Below are positions 41,131-50,463 of a stretch of 64,000 nt of DNA, in pieces. The stretch covers positions 1 to 64,000 of the forward strand of contig JBJMTV010000020.1 of assembly GCA_045811525.1 (NCBI GenBank), written 5' to 3'. The stretch comes from VAZQ01 sp045811525 (GTDB taxonomy: Bacteria > Pseudomonadota > Alphaproteobacteria > Rhizobiales > Xanthobacteraceae). The notes beneath the pieces are model-generated. The model was not told the origin of the DNA. It saw nothing but the letters and a program-made list of their open reading frames with translations, and did no database searches. Numbering within the stretch: the stretch's first letter is position 1; every line of letters starts with the position of its first letter. The position numbers and the translations under genes were made by a program.

Positions 41131-41940
41131 GTGAGCAATGCCGAGCCCGTTGCGGCAGTAAGTGGGAAGGGCGCGAGCCCCCCACTTGCGATGCGCACCA
41201 CCGAGCACGAGGTCGCCATCGCGATCGCCGGGCTCGACAAGTGGTTCGGGACATTTCATGTGCTGCGCCACATCGATCTCGAGGTCCGCCGCGGCGAGCG
41301 CATCGTCATCTGCGGCCCATCCGGCAGCGGCAAGTCGACCCTGCTGCGCTGTATCAATCGCATCGAGGACTGGCAGCGCGGCCGTGTGGTTGTCGATGGG
41401 CTGGAGTTCACCGCCGATCTTAAGAAGATCGACGAGGTGCGCCGCGAGGTTGGCATGGTATTCCAGCAATTCAATCTCTTTCCCCACCTCACGGTGATCG
41501 AGAATTGCACCTTGGCGCCGATCTGGGTGCGCCGCCTCCCCAGGCGGCAAGCCGAAGAGATTGCGCGCCATTACCTCGCGCGCGTGCGCATCCCCGAGCA
41601 GGCCGACAAATATCCGGGCCAACTCTCGGGCGGGCAACAGCAGCGCGTTGCCATCGCACGCGCTCTATGCATGCAACCCAAGATCATGCTGTTCGACGAA
41701 CCCACCTCATCGCTTGACCCGGAGATGGTCAAAGAGGTGCTCGAAACAATGGTGGCCCTGGCACATGACGGCATGACTATGCTGGTGGTCAGCCACGAGA
41801 TGGGCTTCGCCCGGCAGGTCGCCAACCGGGTCGTGTTCATGGACGCCGGTCAGATCATCGAGGTGAATGCGCCTGAGGCGTTCTTCACCCGACCCAAGCA
41901 CGAGCGCACGCGCTTGTTCCTTGGCCAAATCCTGCGTTGA
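41131..41940 (+). CDS. aapP: General L-amino acid ABC transporter ATP-binding protein
   Basis: This 269-residue protein starts at a GTG at 41131 with GAAGAGA upstream, 13 bp after aapM. It has Walker A GPSGSGKST (about 64-72), Q-loop FQQFNLF, signature LSGGQQQR (about 165-172), Walker B MLFDEPTSSLD and switch His in VVSHEMGF. This is the PAAT-family ATPase of aapJQMP. The 30-residue N-terminal extension is polar and not conserved in general. A REP-like pair follows the stop within 30 bp. Confidence 0.95.
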   Translation: MSNAEPVAAVSGKGASPPLAMRTTEHEVAIAIAGLDKWFGTFHVLRHIDLEVRRGERIVICGPSGSGKSTLLRCINRIEDWQRGRVVVDGLEFTADLKKIDEVRREVGMVFQQFNLFPHLTVIENCTLAPIWVRRLPRRQAEEIARHYLARVRIPEQADKYPGQLSGGQQQRVAIARALCMQPKIMLFDEPTSSLDPEMVKEVLETMVALAHDGMTMLVVSHEMGFARQVANRVVFMDAGQIIEVNAPEAFFTRPKHERTRLFLGQILR

Positions 41941-41970
41941 CGGAAACGGGGAGCTGGGCGGGCGTTCGCC

Positions 41971-42065
41971 TGTAGGGTGCGCAAAGCCGCGCCAGCGGCG
42001 TGCGCACATTATATCTCGCCGATGACTCGGTGCGCACGGCGCTTCGCACCTTTGCGAACCATACA
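41971..42065. repeat. REP/BIME-like palindrome pair B
   Basis: Two oppositely oriented units lie at 41971-42008 (inner stem GCCGC-GCCA-GCGGC) and 42029-42065 (inner stem GGCGC-TTC-GCACC with one mismatch). They follow aapP and precede an unrelated substrate-binding gene, a position that fits 3' end protection or termination of the aap message. Confidence 0.82.
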
Positions 42066-42112
42066 AGACCGTCGCATACTGAGCTGAATTCAATGTCCGT
42101 CGACCGTGCAAA

Positions 42113-43105
42113 ATGAAGCGGCGCCAATTTCTCAAAGCATTTGGTGGTACGGCATCCGCAGCCGTGGTCGCGCTCGAGGCGCGCGCGCAGCAGACGACGA
42201 TGCCAGTGATCGGATTTCTTGATACCAGATCGCCTGAGCTTTTCGTCGACCGTCTGCGCAGATTTCGTCAGGGTCTCAAGGAGAGCGGCTACATCGAAGG
42301 TGAGAACGTCACGATCGACTACCGCTGGGCCGAGAATCAACGCGATCGGATTCCAGCACAAGCTGCTGACCTGGCTCGCAAGGGCGTGGCCGTGATCCTG
42401 GCCAGTGGCGGACCGTTCGTCGCATTGGCGGCGAAGGCAGCCACGACGACCATTCCAATAGTTTTCCTCGCCACCGAAGACCCGGTCAAGCTTGGTCTCG
42501 TTGCAAACCTCGCCCGCCCGGGCGGCAACCTCACGGGGATCAATTTTTTCAGCAGCGAGCTGACGGCAAAACGGCTGGAGCTGTTGCGCGCCCTGGTACC
42601 GGCAGCGGCACGCGTCGCCGTGCTGGTTAATCCGGTTAATGCCACCGGCACCGAGAACACGTTGCGCGACGTGCAAGTGGCGGCTCGCGCCGTCGGCATG
42701 CAAATCCAAGTCCTCAACGCCAGCACGATCGGCGAAATCGATGCGGCGTTCGCAACAATGGCGCACGACCGGCCCGAGGCCCTGTTCGTGGGCACGGACT
42801 CCTTCTTTCAAAGCCGGCGGCTCCAATTGTCCCTTTCCGCCATGCGCCACGCGGTGCCGGCAACATTTTCGGGACGTGAGTATGCCGAAGTTGGCGGGCT
42901 GATGAGCTATGGAAGCAACGCCGCCGATGCCTATCGTCAGGCAGGCGGCTATGTTGGCCGCATCCTCAAAGGTGCTAGGCCCGCGGACCTGCCGGTCGAG
43001 CAGTCCTCGAAGTTCGAGATGGTCATCAATGGCCAGACCGCTCGGCTACTCGGCGTCACAGTGCCGGCGACCCTGCTCGCGACCGCCGACGAAATTATCG
43101 AATGA
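42113..43105 (+). CDS. ABC_sub_bind (DUF534/TrpX-like) substrate-binding protein, Tat signal
   Basis: This 330-residue protein has a twin-arginine signal RRQFLK (about 3-8), followed by a hydrophobic stretch ending near EARAQQ. It then has VIGFLDTRSPE, FRQGLKESGYIEGENVTIDYRWAE (about 54-77) and PIVFLATEDPVKLGLVANLARPGGNLTGI (about 118-146), the standard pattern of the ABC_sub_bind family. Some members bind tryptophan or nucleobase-like ligands, but specificity here is unknown. No permease or ATPase adjoins it, so it is an orphan. A REP-like pair separates it from aapP. Confidence 0.92.
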   Translation: MKRRQFLKAFGGTASAAVVALEARAQQTTMPVIGFLDTRSPELFVDRLRRFRQGLKESGYIEGENVTIDYRWAENQRDRIPAQAADLARKGVAVILASGGPFVALAAKAATTTIPIVFLATEDPVKLGLVANLARPGGNLTGINFFSSELTAKRLELLRALVPAAARVAVLVNPVNATGTENTLRDVQVAARAVGMQIQVLNASTIGEIDAAFATMAHDRPEALFVGTDSFFQSRRLQLSLSAMRHAVPATFSGREYAEVGGLMSYGSNAADAYRQAGGYVGRILKGARPADLPVEQSSKFEMVINGQTARLLGVTVPATLLATADEIIE

Positions 43106-43289
43106 GGAGCGAGCCGCAAGGAGTGACAAAGGTGGTGGCTGGAAGCTTCCGACCCTGGCAACTGCTGTCTGGCTGCGCGCCACGATCAGCCCAGCTGGCA
43201 CGCACGATCCCACCAAAATGCCGATGAGATACTTTTAAGATTGCTGATCGAGCATGCTCCGCGCATAAAACCGCAAAACAGGAAAATCG

Positions 43290-45146
43290 ATGAAGCCTGC
43301 AACGCTGCTCGCGATCGCCACCATGCTGGTCACGCCCTGCCTGGCACAGGAGCCGGATCATGCAGGACCGTCGATCCTGCGCCTGCCATCCGCAAGTGCT
43401 GTCGCCACACCCGGCGGCTTGCCAGAATCGCACAATGCAGCAGATTTCATTGCCAACCTTGAGCCCGCACTCGCGAAGGAGAGCGAATATTCAAACCGGG
43501 TGAGCTGGATCGGTGCCAACTTCATCACCACCGATACGGATTGGCTTTCGGCCAAGGTAGGGGCCGAGCTTTCCCTAGTTGCGGTCGCGCGCGCCAAAAA
43601 GGCCGCGACCTTCGACCAGGTCCAGGTCGATCCGGTGACGCGGCGGAAGCTCGAGCTGGTCAAGCGCAATCTCCTGTTCGCGCCGCCCGATCGCCCCGGT
43701 GCCGCCGACGAGCTTTCGAGCATCGGCGTCCGCATGGCGTCGCGCTATTCGACCGCGAAAATCATCTACCGTGGCAAGCAGCTGGCGCTCGAAGAGATCG
43801 AGGAGGCATTCCGCACCTCGCGTGACCCGGCCGAGCTCAAGGCACTCTGGGAGAGCTGGCACGACACCGCCAAGCCGATGCGGGACGATTTTGCGCGGCA
43901 AGCCGTCCTTGCCAACGAGGGAGCCCGTGCGCTCGGATGGCAGGATACGAGCGAGCTCTGGCGCTCATCCTACGATATGTCCCCTGATGAGTTTTCCGCG
44001 ACCATTGACCGGTTAATGTCGCAGCTCGCGCCAATGTACGCGAATTTGCATTGCTATACGCGTGCAAAGCTCAACGACGCGTATGGCGAGGAAGTGCAGC
44101 CACGCACCGGTCCCATTCGCGCCGATCTGTTGGGCAATATCTGGGGTCAGACTTGGGACAACATCTTCAACCTCCTCGCCCCTAAGACTTCCATCCGCCG
44201 CTATGACCTCACCAGCGTACTCGTGAAGCAGGGCTATGACGCGCTCAAGCTGGTGAAGACAGCGGAAAACTTTTATGTCTCGATAGGATTTCTGCCGTTA
44301 CCGGCGACTTTTTGGGAGCGGTCCCTGCTCACGCGGCCTCGCGACCGCGAAGTTGATTGTCACGCGTCCGCCTGGGACATTGACGATATGGACGACCTGC
44401 GCGTGAAGGCCTGCTTGCGTGTTACTGCGGCGGATTTTTATGTAGCGCACCACGAGCTTGGCCATAATGTCTACCAGCGCGCCTATAAGGACCAGCCGTT
44501 CCTGTTCAAAGGCGGCGCCAACGACGGCTTCCATGAGGCAATCGGTGACTTCATCGGCTTGAATGCACTGACGCCTGACTATCTGCGGCAGATCGGATTG
44601 ATCGACAACGTTCCCGGCCCAGAGGCCGATCTCCGGTATCTGCTGCAAATGGCGCTCGAGAAGGTACCGCTCCTTCCGTTCGCGTTTGTCATGGACAAAT
44701 GGCGGTGGCAGGTCTTCTCCGGCGAGACACTTCCCGACCACTACAACCGGTCATGGTCGGACCTTCGCTTGAAATACCAGGGGATAGCCAATCCCGGACC
44801 GCGGCCGGTGGATGCTTTCGATCCAGGCGCGAAGTTCCACATGGCGAGCAACACGCCCTACATTCGCTATTTCCTCGCTAACATCTATCAATTCCAATTC
44901 TACCGCGCCGCTTGCCGTCAAGCCGGCTGGACTGGGCCGCTCAACCGTTGCTCCATTTACGGCAACCGGGAAGTCGGCGAACGCTTCCAGGCGATGTTGC
45001 GCATGGGCGTTTCGCGGCCATGGCCCGAGGCACTCGCAGCATTCACCGGGGAGCGCGACATCGATGCGAGCGCCGTCGCGGATTATTTTGCGCCGCTCAA
45101 CAAGTGGCTCATTGAGCAGAACAAGGGCGAGACATGCGGCTGGTAG
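43290..45146 (+). CDS. M2 family zinc dipeptidyl carboxypeptidase (ACE-like)
   Basis: This 618-residue protein has a signal peptide (about 1-20, ending CLAQE) that places it in the periplasm. The gluzincin motif HHELGHNVY gives the HExxH site near residue 388, and the third ligand Glu lies in GFHEAIGDF about 25 residues on. The upstream TRTSRDPAEL-like helices and the final NKWLIEQNKGETCGW match bacterial angiotensin-converting-enzyme homologues such as XcACE. It would release dipeptides from peptide C-termini. It is monocistronic between two solute-binding genes, consistent with peptide scavenging. Confidence 0.93.
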   Translation: MKPATLLAIATMLVTPCLAQEPDHAGPSILRLPSASAVATPGGLPESHNAADFIANLEPALAKESEYSNRVSWIGANFITTDTDWLSAKVGAELSLVAVARAKKAATFDQVQVDPVTRRKLELVKRNLLFAPPDRPGAADELSSIGVRMASRYSTAKIIYRGKQLALEEIEEAFRTSRDPAELKALWESWHDTAKPMRDDFARQAVLANEGARALGWQDTSELWRSSYDMSPDEFSATIDRLMSQLAPMYANLHCYTRAKLNDAYGEEVQPRTGPIRADLLGNIWGQTWDNIFNLLAPKTSIRRYDLTSVLVKQGYDALKLVKTAENFYVSIGFLPLPATFWERSLLTRPRDREVDCHASAWDIDDMDDLRVKACLRVTAADFYVAHHELGHNVYQRAYKDQPFLFKGGANDGFHEAIGDFIGLNALTPDYLRQIGLIDNVPGPEADLRYLLQMALEKVPLLPFAFVMDKWRWQVFSGETLPDHYNRSWSDLRLKYQGIANPGPRPVDAFDPGAKFHMASNTPYIRYFLANIYQFQFYRAACRQAGWTGPLNRCSIYGNREVGERFQAMLRMGVSRPWPEALAAFTGERDIDASAVADYFAPLNKWLIEQNKGETCGW

Positions 45147-45178
45147 TGGCGGCGGGGCCGAGAGCTCCCGCTACCACG

Positions 45179-46192
45179 CTACTCCGCCTTGAGATCGGCA
45201 GCCTTGATCGCGGCATCATACATGGGCTGCTCCCGCACGATCTGCGCCGCAAACGCTTCCGGCGTATTGCCGCCCGGCACGATGCCCAGGGCCTTTAGTG
45301 CCTCGACGTTGCTCTGATCGCGTGCGGCAGCAATAACATGTTCAGCCAATTTCTCGACAATCGGCCGCGGCGTGTTGGCGTGAACCAGGAAACCGTTCCA
45401 ACTCGTCAGTGACAGGTCCGGATAGCTTTCGCCGAGGGTTGGCACATGGGGAAGCTGTTTCATGCGTTGCGGCATCGCCACTGCGAGCAGCGTCACCTTG
45501 CCGCTCGCGGCCTGGGGCACCAGATCTGATGCATTCCCGAAGAACATATCAATCTGCCCGCCCAGCAAAGCCGCTGTCACCTGTCCGCTTCCACGAAACG
45601 GGATGTGCACGGCATCGAGGCCCGCGCGGGCGACCAATAGCGCCGCCGAGAGATGCGCGACCGAGCCGGCACCGCTCGAGCCGTAATTGATCCTGCGTGT
45701 TTTTGCGTAGGTGACGAACTCGGCCAGCGTCTTGGCGGGGATGGCCGAGGTGATGGCGAGGATGAAAGGCCCCGTCCCGAAGACGCTGACCGGGATAAAA
45801 TCCTTATGCGGATCGTAGTTCACCTTCTGAATTTGCGGCACGATCGCAATCTGCGGTGAAGCCGCAAAGAACAATGTGTAGCCATCCGGCGCCGCCTGCG
45901 CCACGTAGGCCGCGGCCAGGGCGCCTCCGGCACCAACGCGGTTGTCCACGACAAAGCTCTGCTTGAGCTCCTCGGAGAGTGTCTTGCTTGCCATGCGCGC
46001 CATGACGTCGGTGTTGCCGCCCGCCGCATAGCCGACAACGACAGTAACAGGTCTGGTCGGCCAGTCCGTGCCTTGCGCACTGGCTGACGTGGACACCAGC
46101 AATACCGACAACGCCAAGCTGACGCATCCTAAGCTGAGCCAACTTGGCGAGGCGGACCGAGCGGGTGACGTGCATCCGTTCAATCGCGACAT
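45179..46192 (-). CDS. Tripartite tricarboxylate (Bug-family) substrate-binding receptor
   Basis: This protein of about 337 residues has a likely ATG at 46192 (MSRLNGC); the frame is open further upstream. The signal peptide ends near STSASAQG. Bug signatures: WPTRPVTVVVGYAAGGNTDVMAR, VVDNRVGAGGALAAAYVAQAAPDGYTL and NYGSSGAGSVAHL. It is divergent from the UbiD-like gene, 156 bp away, so it may be the receptor for a compound handled by that pathway. No TctAB partners are present. Confidence 0.92.
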   Translation of the reverse strand: MSRLNGCTSPARSASPSWLSLGCVSLALSVLLVSTSASAQGTDWPTRPVTVVVGYAAGGNTDVMARMASKTLSEELKQSFVVDNRVGAGGALAAAYVAQAAPDGYTLFFAASPQIAIVPQIQKVNYDPHKDFIPVSVFGTGPFILAITSAIPAKTLAEFVTYAKTRRINYGSSGAGSVAHLSAALLVARAGLDAVHIPFRGSGQVTAALLGGQIDMFFGNASDLVPQAASGKVTLLAVAMPQRMKQLPHVPTLGESYPDLSLTSWNGFLVHANTPRPIVEKLAEHVIAAARDQSNVEALKALGIVPGGNTPEAFAAQIVREQPMYDAAIKAADLKAE

Positions 46193-46348
46193 TTCGCTTC
46201 CTACGAGCAATTCCGACACTCCCGTGTTCTCCGGCGGCTCGATCATCGCGAGATTCACAAGGGGGTACAAGGCGAGGAACGGCGTTCTGATTGATGCACC
46301 GGCCCTTCAGCGAAGAATTTGTCGCGACGCGCAGTGCGCTACGCCGGT

Positions 46349-47809
46349 ATGGTGCTTGCCGCGAAGCAGGTGCTGGACCAAAATACGACTGTGACGGGGC
46401 TTGAGCACTTGAACAATTTCGACGGCGACAACCAGAGCCTGCGCGGCTTTCTGCGTCTGGTGGAGAGCGAGCATCCCGACGAATTGCTGCGCGTTCGTGA
46501 GCCGGTCGACCTGCATTATGATCTCACGGCGTTGGTGTTCGAGCTCGATCAGGCGGCAAAAAGCCCGGTCGTCGTCTTCGAGAATGTGCGCGGCAGCAGC
46601 ATGCAGCTCGTGACCAATGTGGCGGGCAGCCGCAAGCTGCTGGCGGCCTGTCTCGGCGTCGAGCCGGGAAGTCTACCGACGGCCTTCCGCGAACGCTGCC
46701 AAAAATACATTCCCTGCGAGACCGTCGATCGAGGTGCCTGGGAAGACATCGTGATCGAGGGTGACGACGTCGATCTCACGAAATTGCCCATCCCGCTACA
46801 GTTCAAGGTCGATGCGGCCCCTTACATTACCGCCGGTCAGATCACCGCACGCGACCCGGTGAGCGGCGTCGATACGACCGGCTTTCACCGCCTCATGCTG
46901 AACGGGAAGAACCGGCTGGGCGTGTCGCTGCATTCGCGACGCCGGCTCTATGAGTTTCACCGCCGCGCCGAGGAAAGGGGAGAATCGCTCCCGGCCGCCA
47001 TCACTCTTGGGGTCCATCCGCTGCACTACATGGGGTCGATGGTCTATGCCTATCCGCCGCAGGTCAGGAAATTCGAGATCATTGGCGGTTTGTTCGGCGA
47101 GCCCTACCGGCTCGCCCGCTGCGGGGTGGACGGCCTCGAGGTACCCGCGGGCGCCGAGATCATCATCGAGGGCGAGATCCTCGCCAACGTCCACGAGCCG
47201 GAAGGACCCTTCAGCGAGTTCACAGGCTACGCCTCGTACCGCAGTACGCAAAACGTGTTCGTCGCCCATCGTATTCGCATGCGGCGCGACGCCATGTACC
47301 ACAGCGTCACCTCGGGCATGTCGCGAGATCACATCCTGGTTTCCTGCATCACCCGCGAGGGCGAGATCCTCAATGCGTTGCGGCGCAACCTGCCGAATGT
47401 GCGCGCCGTGCACGTGCCGCACACGACCTGCGGCGCCTTCATGGCCTTTATCTCCATGAAAAAAATTGCCCAGGGCGAGCCGCAGATGGCCATCATGGCC
47501 ACCCTCGGCACCGAGCTCTACACCAAGTTTGTGATCGTCGTGGACGAGGACGTCGACATCTTCAACATGAACGACGTGATGTGGGCGATCGCGACGCGCA
47601 TGCGCGCGGACAAGGACATCATATTCGTGCCCGGCGCGAAGGGCGCGATTCTCGACCCGACCTCGGACCCAGAGGACTTTACCCTGACCAAGATGGGCAT
47701 CGACGCAACCCGCCCAATCGGGCGCGATTTTGCCGAGCGTCTCGTGATCTCCGAGGACCACCGGGCGCGCGCTCGCTCCATCCTGCAGTCGGCCGGCGTG
47801 AGCATCTAG
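46349..47809 (+). CDS. UbiD-family prenyl-FMN-dependent (de)carboxylase
   Basis: This protein of about 486 residues fits UbiD enzymes: SLRGFLRLVE near the start, NRLGVSLHSRRRLYEFHRRAEERGE in the middle, and the Glu-rich active-site region HEPEGPFSEFTGYAS with the two conserved acidic residues. MSRDHILVSCITREGEI and an ending GIDATRPIG are also typical. UbiD enzymes use prenylated FMN, supplied by a UbiX homologue not in this window, to decarboxylate aromatic or unsaturated acids. The start is uncertain: ATG at 46349 or an upstream TTG at 46319. It begins the catabolic run. Substrate unknown. Confidence 0.9.
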   Translation: MVLAAKQVLDQNTTVTGLEHLNNFDGDNQSLRGFLRLVESEHPDELLRVREPVDLHYDLTALVFELDQAAKSPVVVFENVRGSSMQLVTNVAGSRKLLAACLGVEPGSLPTAFRERCQKYIPCETVDRGAWEDIVIEGDDVDLTKLPIPLQFKVDAAPYITAGQITARDPVSGVDTTGFHRLMLNGKNRLGVSLHSRRRLYEFHRRAEERGESLPAAITLGVHPLHYMGSMVYAYPPQVRKFEIIGGLFGEPYRLARCGVDGLEVPAGAEIIIEGEILANVHEPEGPFSEFTGYASYRSTQNVFVAHRIRMRRDAMYHSVTSGMSRDHILVSCITREGEILNALRRNLPNVRAVHVPHTTCGAFMAFISMKKIAQGEPQMAIMATLGTELYTKFVIVVDEDVDIFNMNDVMWAIATRMRADKDIIFVPGAKGAILDPTSDPEDFTLTKMGIDATRPIGRDFAERLVISEDHRARARSILQSAGVSI

Positions 47810-47863
47810 CGCCGCAACGCCGCTTGACCGGGACTGTCATTCGTGCGGCCACCAGGGACCACA

Positions 47864-50194
47864 ATGTCTGCACAGGGGGTCGGAGCTCGTCTCGTCAGAA
47901 AGGAAGACGACCGGCTCATGCGCGGTCGTGGCCAGTTCGTTGCCGACATTCGGCTGCCCCGCATGAAGGAGGTGGCGTTCGTGCGCAGTCCGGTTGCGCA
48001 TGCGCGCCTGCGCGGCATTTCCGTGCCGCCAGCAAATCGCCCCGACACGTTTACGGCCGCGGAGCTTGCCGCCGTGAAGCCCATCCGCGCGGTGTCGGGC
48101 TTGCGCGGGTTCAAAGTCTCGGAACAACCGCCGCTCGCCACGGATAAAGTCCGTTACGTCGGCGAGCTGGTGGCGATGTGCGTCGGCGCAACGCGAGCCG
48201 ACGCCGAGGACGTGGTGCAGGCGATCGTCCTCGACCTCGAAGAGCTACCTGCCGTCCACGACATGATTGACGCGCGAAGTGCAGGCGTGCCTTTGGTGCA
48301 TGAGCACTGGACCGATAACGTGTTCCTCGAGACGCTCGTCGATATCGACATCGGCAAAGCGCTCGATGCGCCGATCAAGGTCACGCGCGAGATCCGCACC
48401 GCCAGGCAATGCATGGCGCCGATCGAAGGACGCGGCGTCGTTGCCTTCTGGGACACCCGGCTCGAGCAATTGACATTGTATTCAGCCTGCCAGATGCCGC
48501 ACATCGTGCGCACGGGACTCTCCCAGTGTCTCGGGCTGGAGGAGGGGCAGGTCCGCATCATAGCGCCCGATGTCGGGGGCGGATTTGGCTACAAGGGCAT
48601 TCTGCTGCCGGAAGAGATCTGCCTCGGCTGGCTTGCCATGCACGCCGGCCATCCGGTGCGCTGGATCGAGGATCGGCGCGAGCATCTGATCGCAGGGGCC
48701 AATTGTCGGGAGCACCACTACCGCATCACTGCCTATGCCAATCGCGACGGCACGCTGCGCGGCATCGATTGCGAGGCCTTCGTTGATTCCGGTGCATACT
48801 CCTCCTATCCGTTTTCCGCCTGTTTGGAAGCCGCGCAGGTGGCGAGCATTCTGCCGGGACCGTACGATTTTCCCGCTTACCGCTGCCGCACTTTCTCGGT
48901 AGCAACCAACAAGTGCCCGATTCTCCCCTATCGCGGGGTCGCGCGTACCGGGGTGTGTTTCGCCCTCGAGCTGATCCTCGACGCGGTCGCGCGCGAGGCC
49001 GGCATGGAGCCGCACGAGGTGCGGAGCAGAAACCTGGTTCAGCCTGGGCAGATGCCGTTCGACAACATCACCAAGAAGCACTTCGACAGTGGTGATTATC
49101 CTCAATCGTTGAGCCGGGCGGTCGCGGCGATTGACGTCGAAAAAGTTCGCCAGCGGCAGAAACGTGGTGAGGCGGACGGACGTCTCATTGGCGTCGGTCT
49201 CGCGACCTATTGCGAGCAAGCGGCGCACGGAACGTCGGTTTATTATGGCTGGGGGATTCCGATGGTGCCCGGCCACGAGCAGGCAACCGCCCGTGTGACC
49301 CCCGATGGCGGCCTGGAGCTCCGTGTCGGTGTGCACTCGCATGGCCAGGGATTGGAAACGACGCTCGCACAGGTTGCGCATGAGGTTCTCGGGATCGACA
49401 CCAGCAAGATCAAAGTCGTGCTCGGTGATACGGCGCTCACTCCCTATTCAACAGGGACATGGGGCTCGCGCTGCATGGTCATGGCCGGCGGCGCCGTCGC
49501 CACAGCTTGTCGCGAGATCGCCGAGCGCGCGGCAAAGATTGGCGCTCAGCTTTTGCAGATTGATCCGAAGCTGGTGGTGGTCGCCGACAACAAGGTCGCG
49601 GGGCCACATGGGTCCGTTAGCCTGGCCGAGATCGCGCGCGCCTGGTACTTGCGCCCGCAAGATCTGCCCGGTGACGTAGATCCTGGCGGGCTCGAAGCGA
49701 CCGTCGGCTACAAGCCGCCGCGCGACACCGGCACGTTCAGCTACGCGACACACGCCGCGCTCGTGGCTGTCGATCCGGAGATCGGCGACGTCGAGATCAT
49801 CGGCTACGTCATCGTCGAGGACGGCGGCAAGCTCGTTAATCCGATGATCGCCGATGGCCAGATCTACGGCGGCTTTGCCCAAGGTGTGGGTACCGCACTG
49901 TACGAGGAGATGCCGTTTGATGGACGCGGTCAGCCTCTTGCCTCGACGCTAGCGGACTACCTTTTGCCGGGATCGACCGAAGTGCCGACCCCAGTGCTGC
50001 ATCATATGGAGACGCTGGCGCCCTATACCGAATTCGGCGTCAAGGGGATCGGGGAAGGGGGGGCAATCGCACCACCAGCGGCGATCGCCAATGCCATCAA
50101 CGATGCCTTGCGGCCACTCGGCGCCGAGCTCCTCGTCTCGCCGATCACGCCGCCGCGCATCCTGCACGCCATTGCCGATTGTAGGCACGCGTGA
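47864..50194 (+). CDS. Xanthine dehydrogenase-family molybdopterin-binding subunit
   Basis: This 776-residue protein starts at the ATG at 47864. It is the large Mo-cofactor subunit of the xanthine oxidase/CO dehydrogenase family, with GRGQFVADIRLP near 29-40, APDVGGGFGYKG (about 236-247, the first cofactor loop) and the active-site glutamate E731 in GVKGIGEGGAIAPP. It would hydroxylate an aldehyde or heteroaromatic carbon using water. The small 2Fe-2S subunit and the FAD subunit normally encoded next door are both missing here. It lies 54 bp after the UbiD gene. Confidence 0.92.
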   Translation: MSAQGVGARLVRKEDDRLMRGRGQFVADIRLPRMKEVAFVRSPVAHARLRGISVPPANRPDTFTAAELAAVKPIRAVSGLRGFKVSEQPPLATDKVRYVGELVAMCVGATRADAEDVVQAIVLDLEELPAVHDMIDARSAGVPLVHEHWTDNVFLETLVDIDIGKALDAPIKVTREIRTARQCMAPIEGRGVVAFWDTRLEQLTLYSACQMPHIVRTGLSQCLGLEEGQVRIIAPDVGGGFGYKGILLPEEICLGWLAMHAGHPVRWIEDRREHLIAGANCREHHYRITAYANRDGTLRGIDCEAFVDSGAYSSYPFSACLEAAQVASILPGPYDFPAYRCRTFSVATNKCPILPYRGVARTGVCFALELILDAVAREAGMEPHEVRSRNLVQPGQMPFDNITKKHFDSGDYPQSLSRAVAAIDVEKVRQRQKRGEADGRLIGVGLATYCEQAAHGTSVYYGWGIPMVPGHEQATARVTPDGGLELRVGVHSHGQGLETTLAQVAHEVLGIDTSKIKVVLGDTALTPYSTGTWGSRCMVMAGGAVATACREIAERAAKIGAQLLQIDPKLVVVADNKVAGPHGSVSLAEIARAWYLRPQDLPGDVDPGGLEATVGYKPPRDTGTFSYATHAALVAVDPEIGDVEIIGYVIVEDGGKLVNPMIADGQIYGGFAQGVGTALYEEMPFDGRGQPLASTLADYLLPGSTEVPTPVLHHMETLAPYTEFGVKGIGEGGAIAPPAAIANAINDALRPLGAELLVSPITPPRILHAIADCRHA

Positions 50195-50210
50195 AGCCGG
50201 GGCGACTCAT

Positions 50211-50387
50211 GGTGCGCACGCCGCTCCCGCGGCTTTGCGTACCCTACATGCAGCCATTGGTCGCCGTAGGGTGTGCAAAGGTGCGAAGCACCGTGCGCAC
50301 CAACTGCGCGAGAACACAAGCGCAGTGCGCACCACGCGCGCGAGAAGGACAAGGTGCGCACGCCGCTACGCGGCTTTGCACACCCCA
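50211..50387. repeat. REP/BIME-like palindrome cluster C (three units)
   Basis: Units lie at 50211-50248 (plus, inner stem GCCGC-TCCC-GCGGC), 50266-50301 (inverted, GGTGC-GAA-GCACC) and 50353-50387 (plus, GCCGC-TAC-GCGGC). Both inner-stem types are present and the orientations alternate. The cluster fills most of the 269-bp gap between the molybdenum hydroxylase and M20 genes, which are co-directional, so it may separate two transcription units. Confidence 0.88.
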
Positions 50388-50463
50388 CGGCCCCACGATC
50401 CCACGTTGCGCGCGGGCGGATTGCCGGCCATTCTAACGCTCCACGTGTTTTGACGGTGACTGA

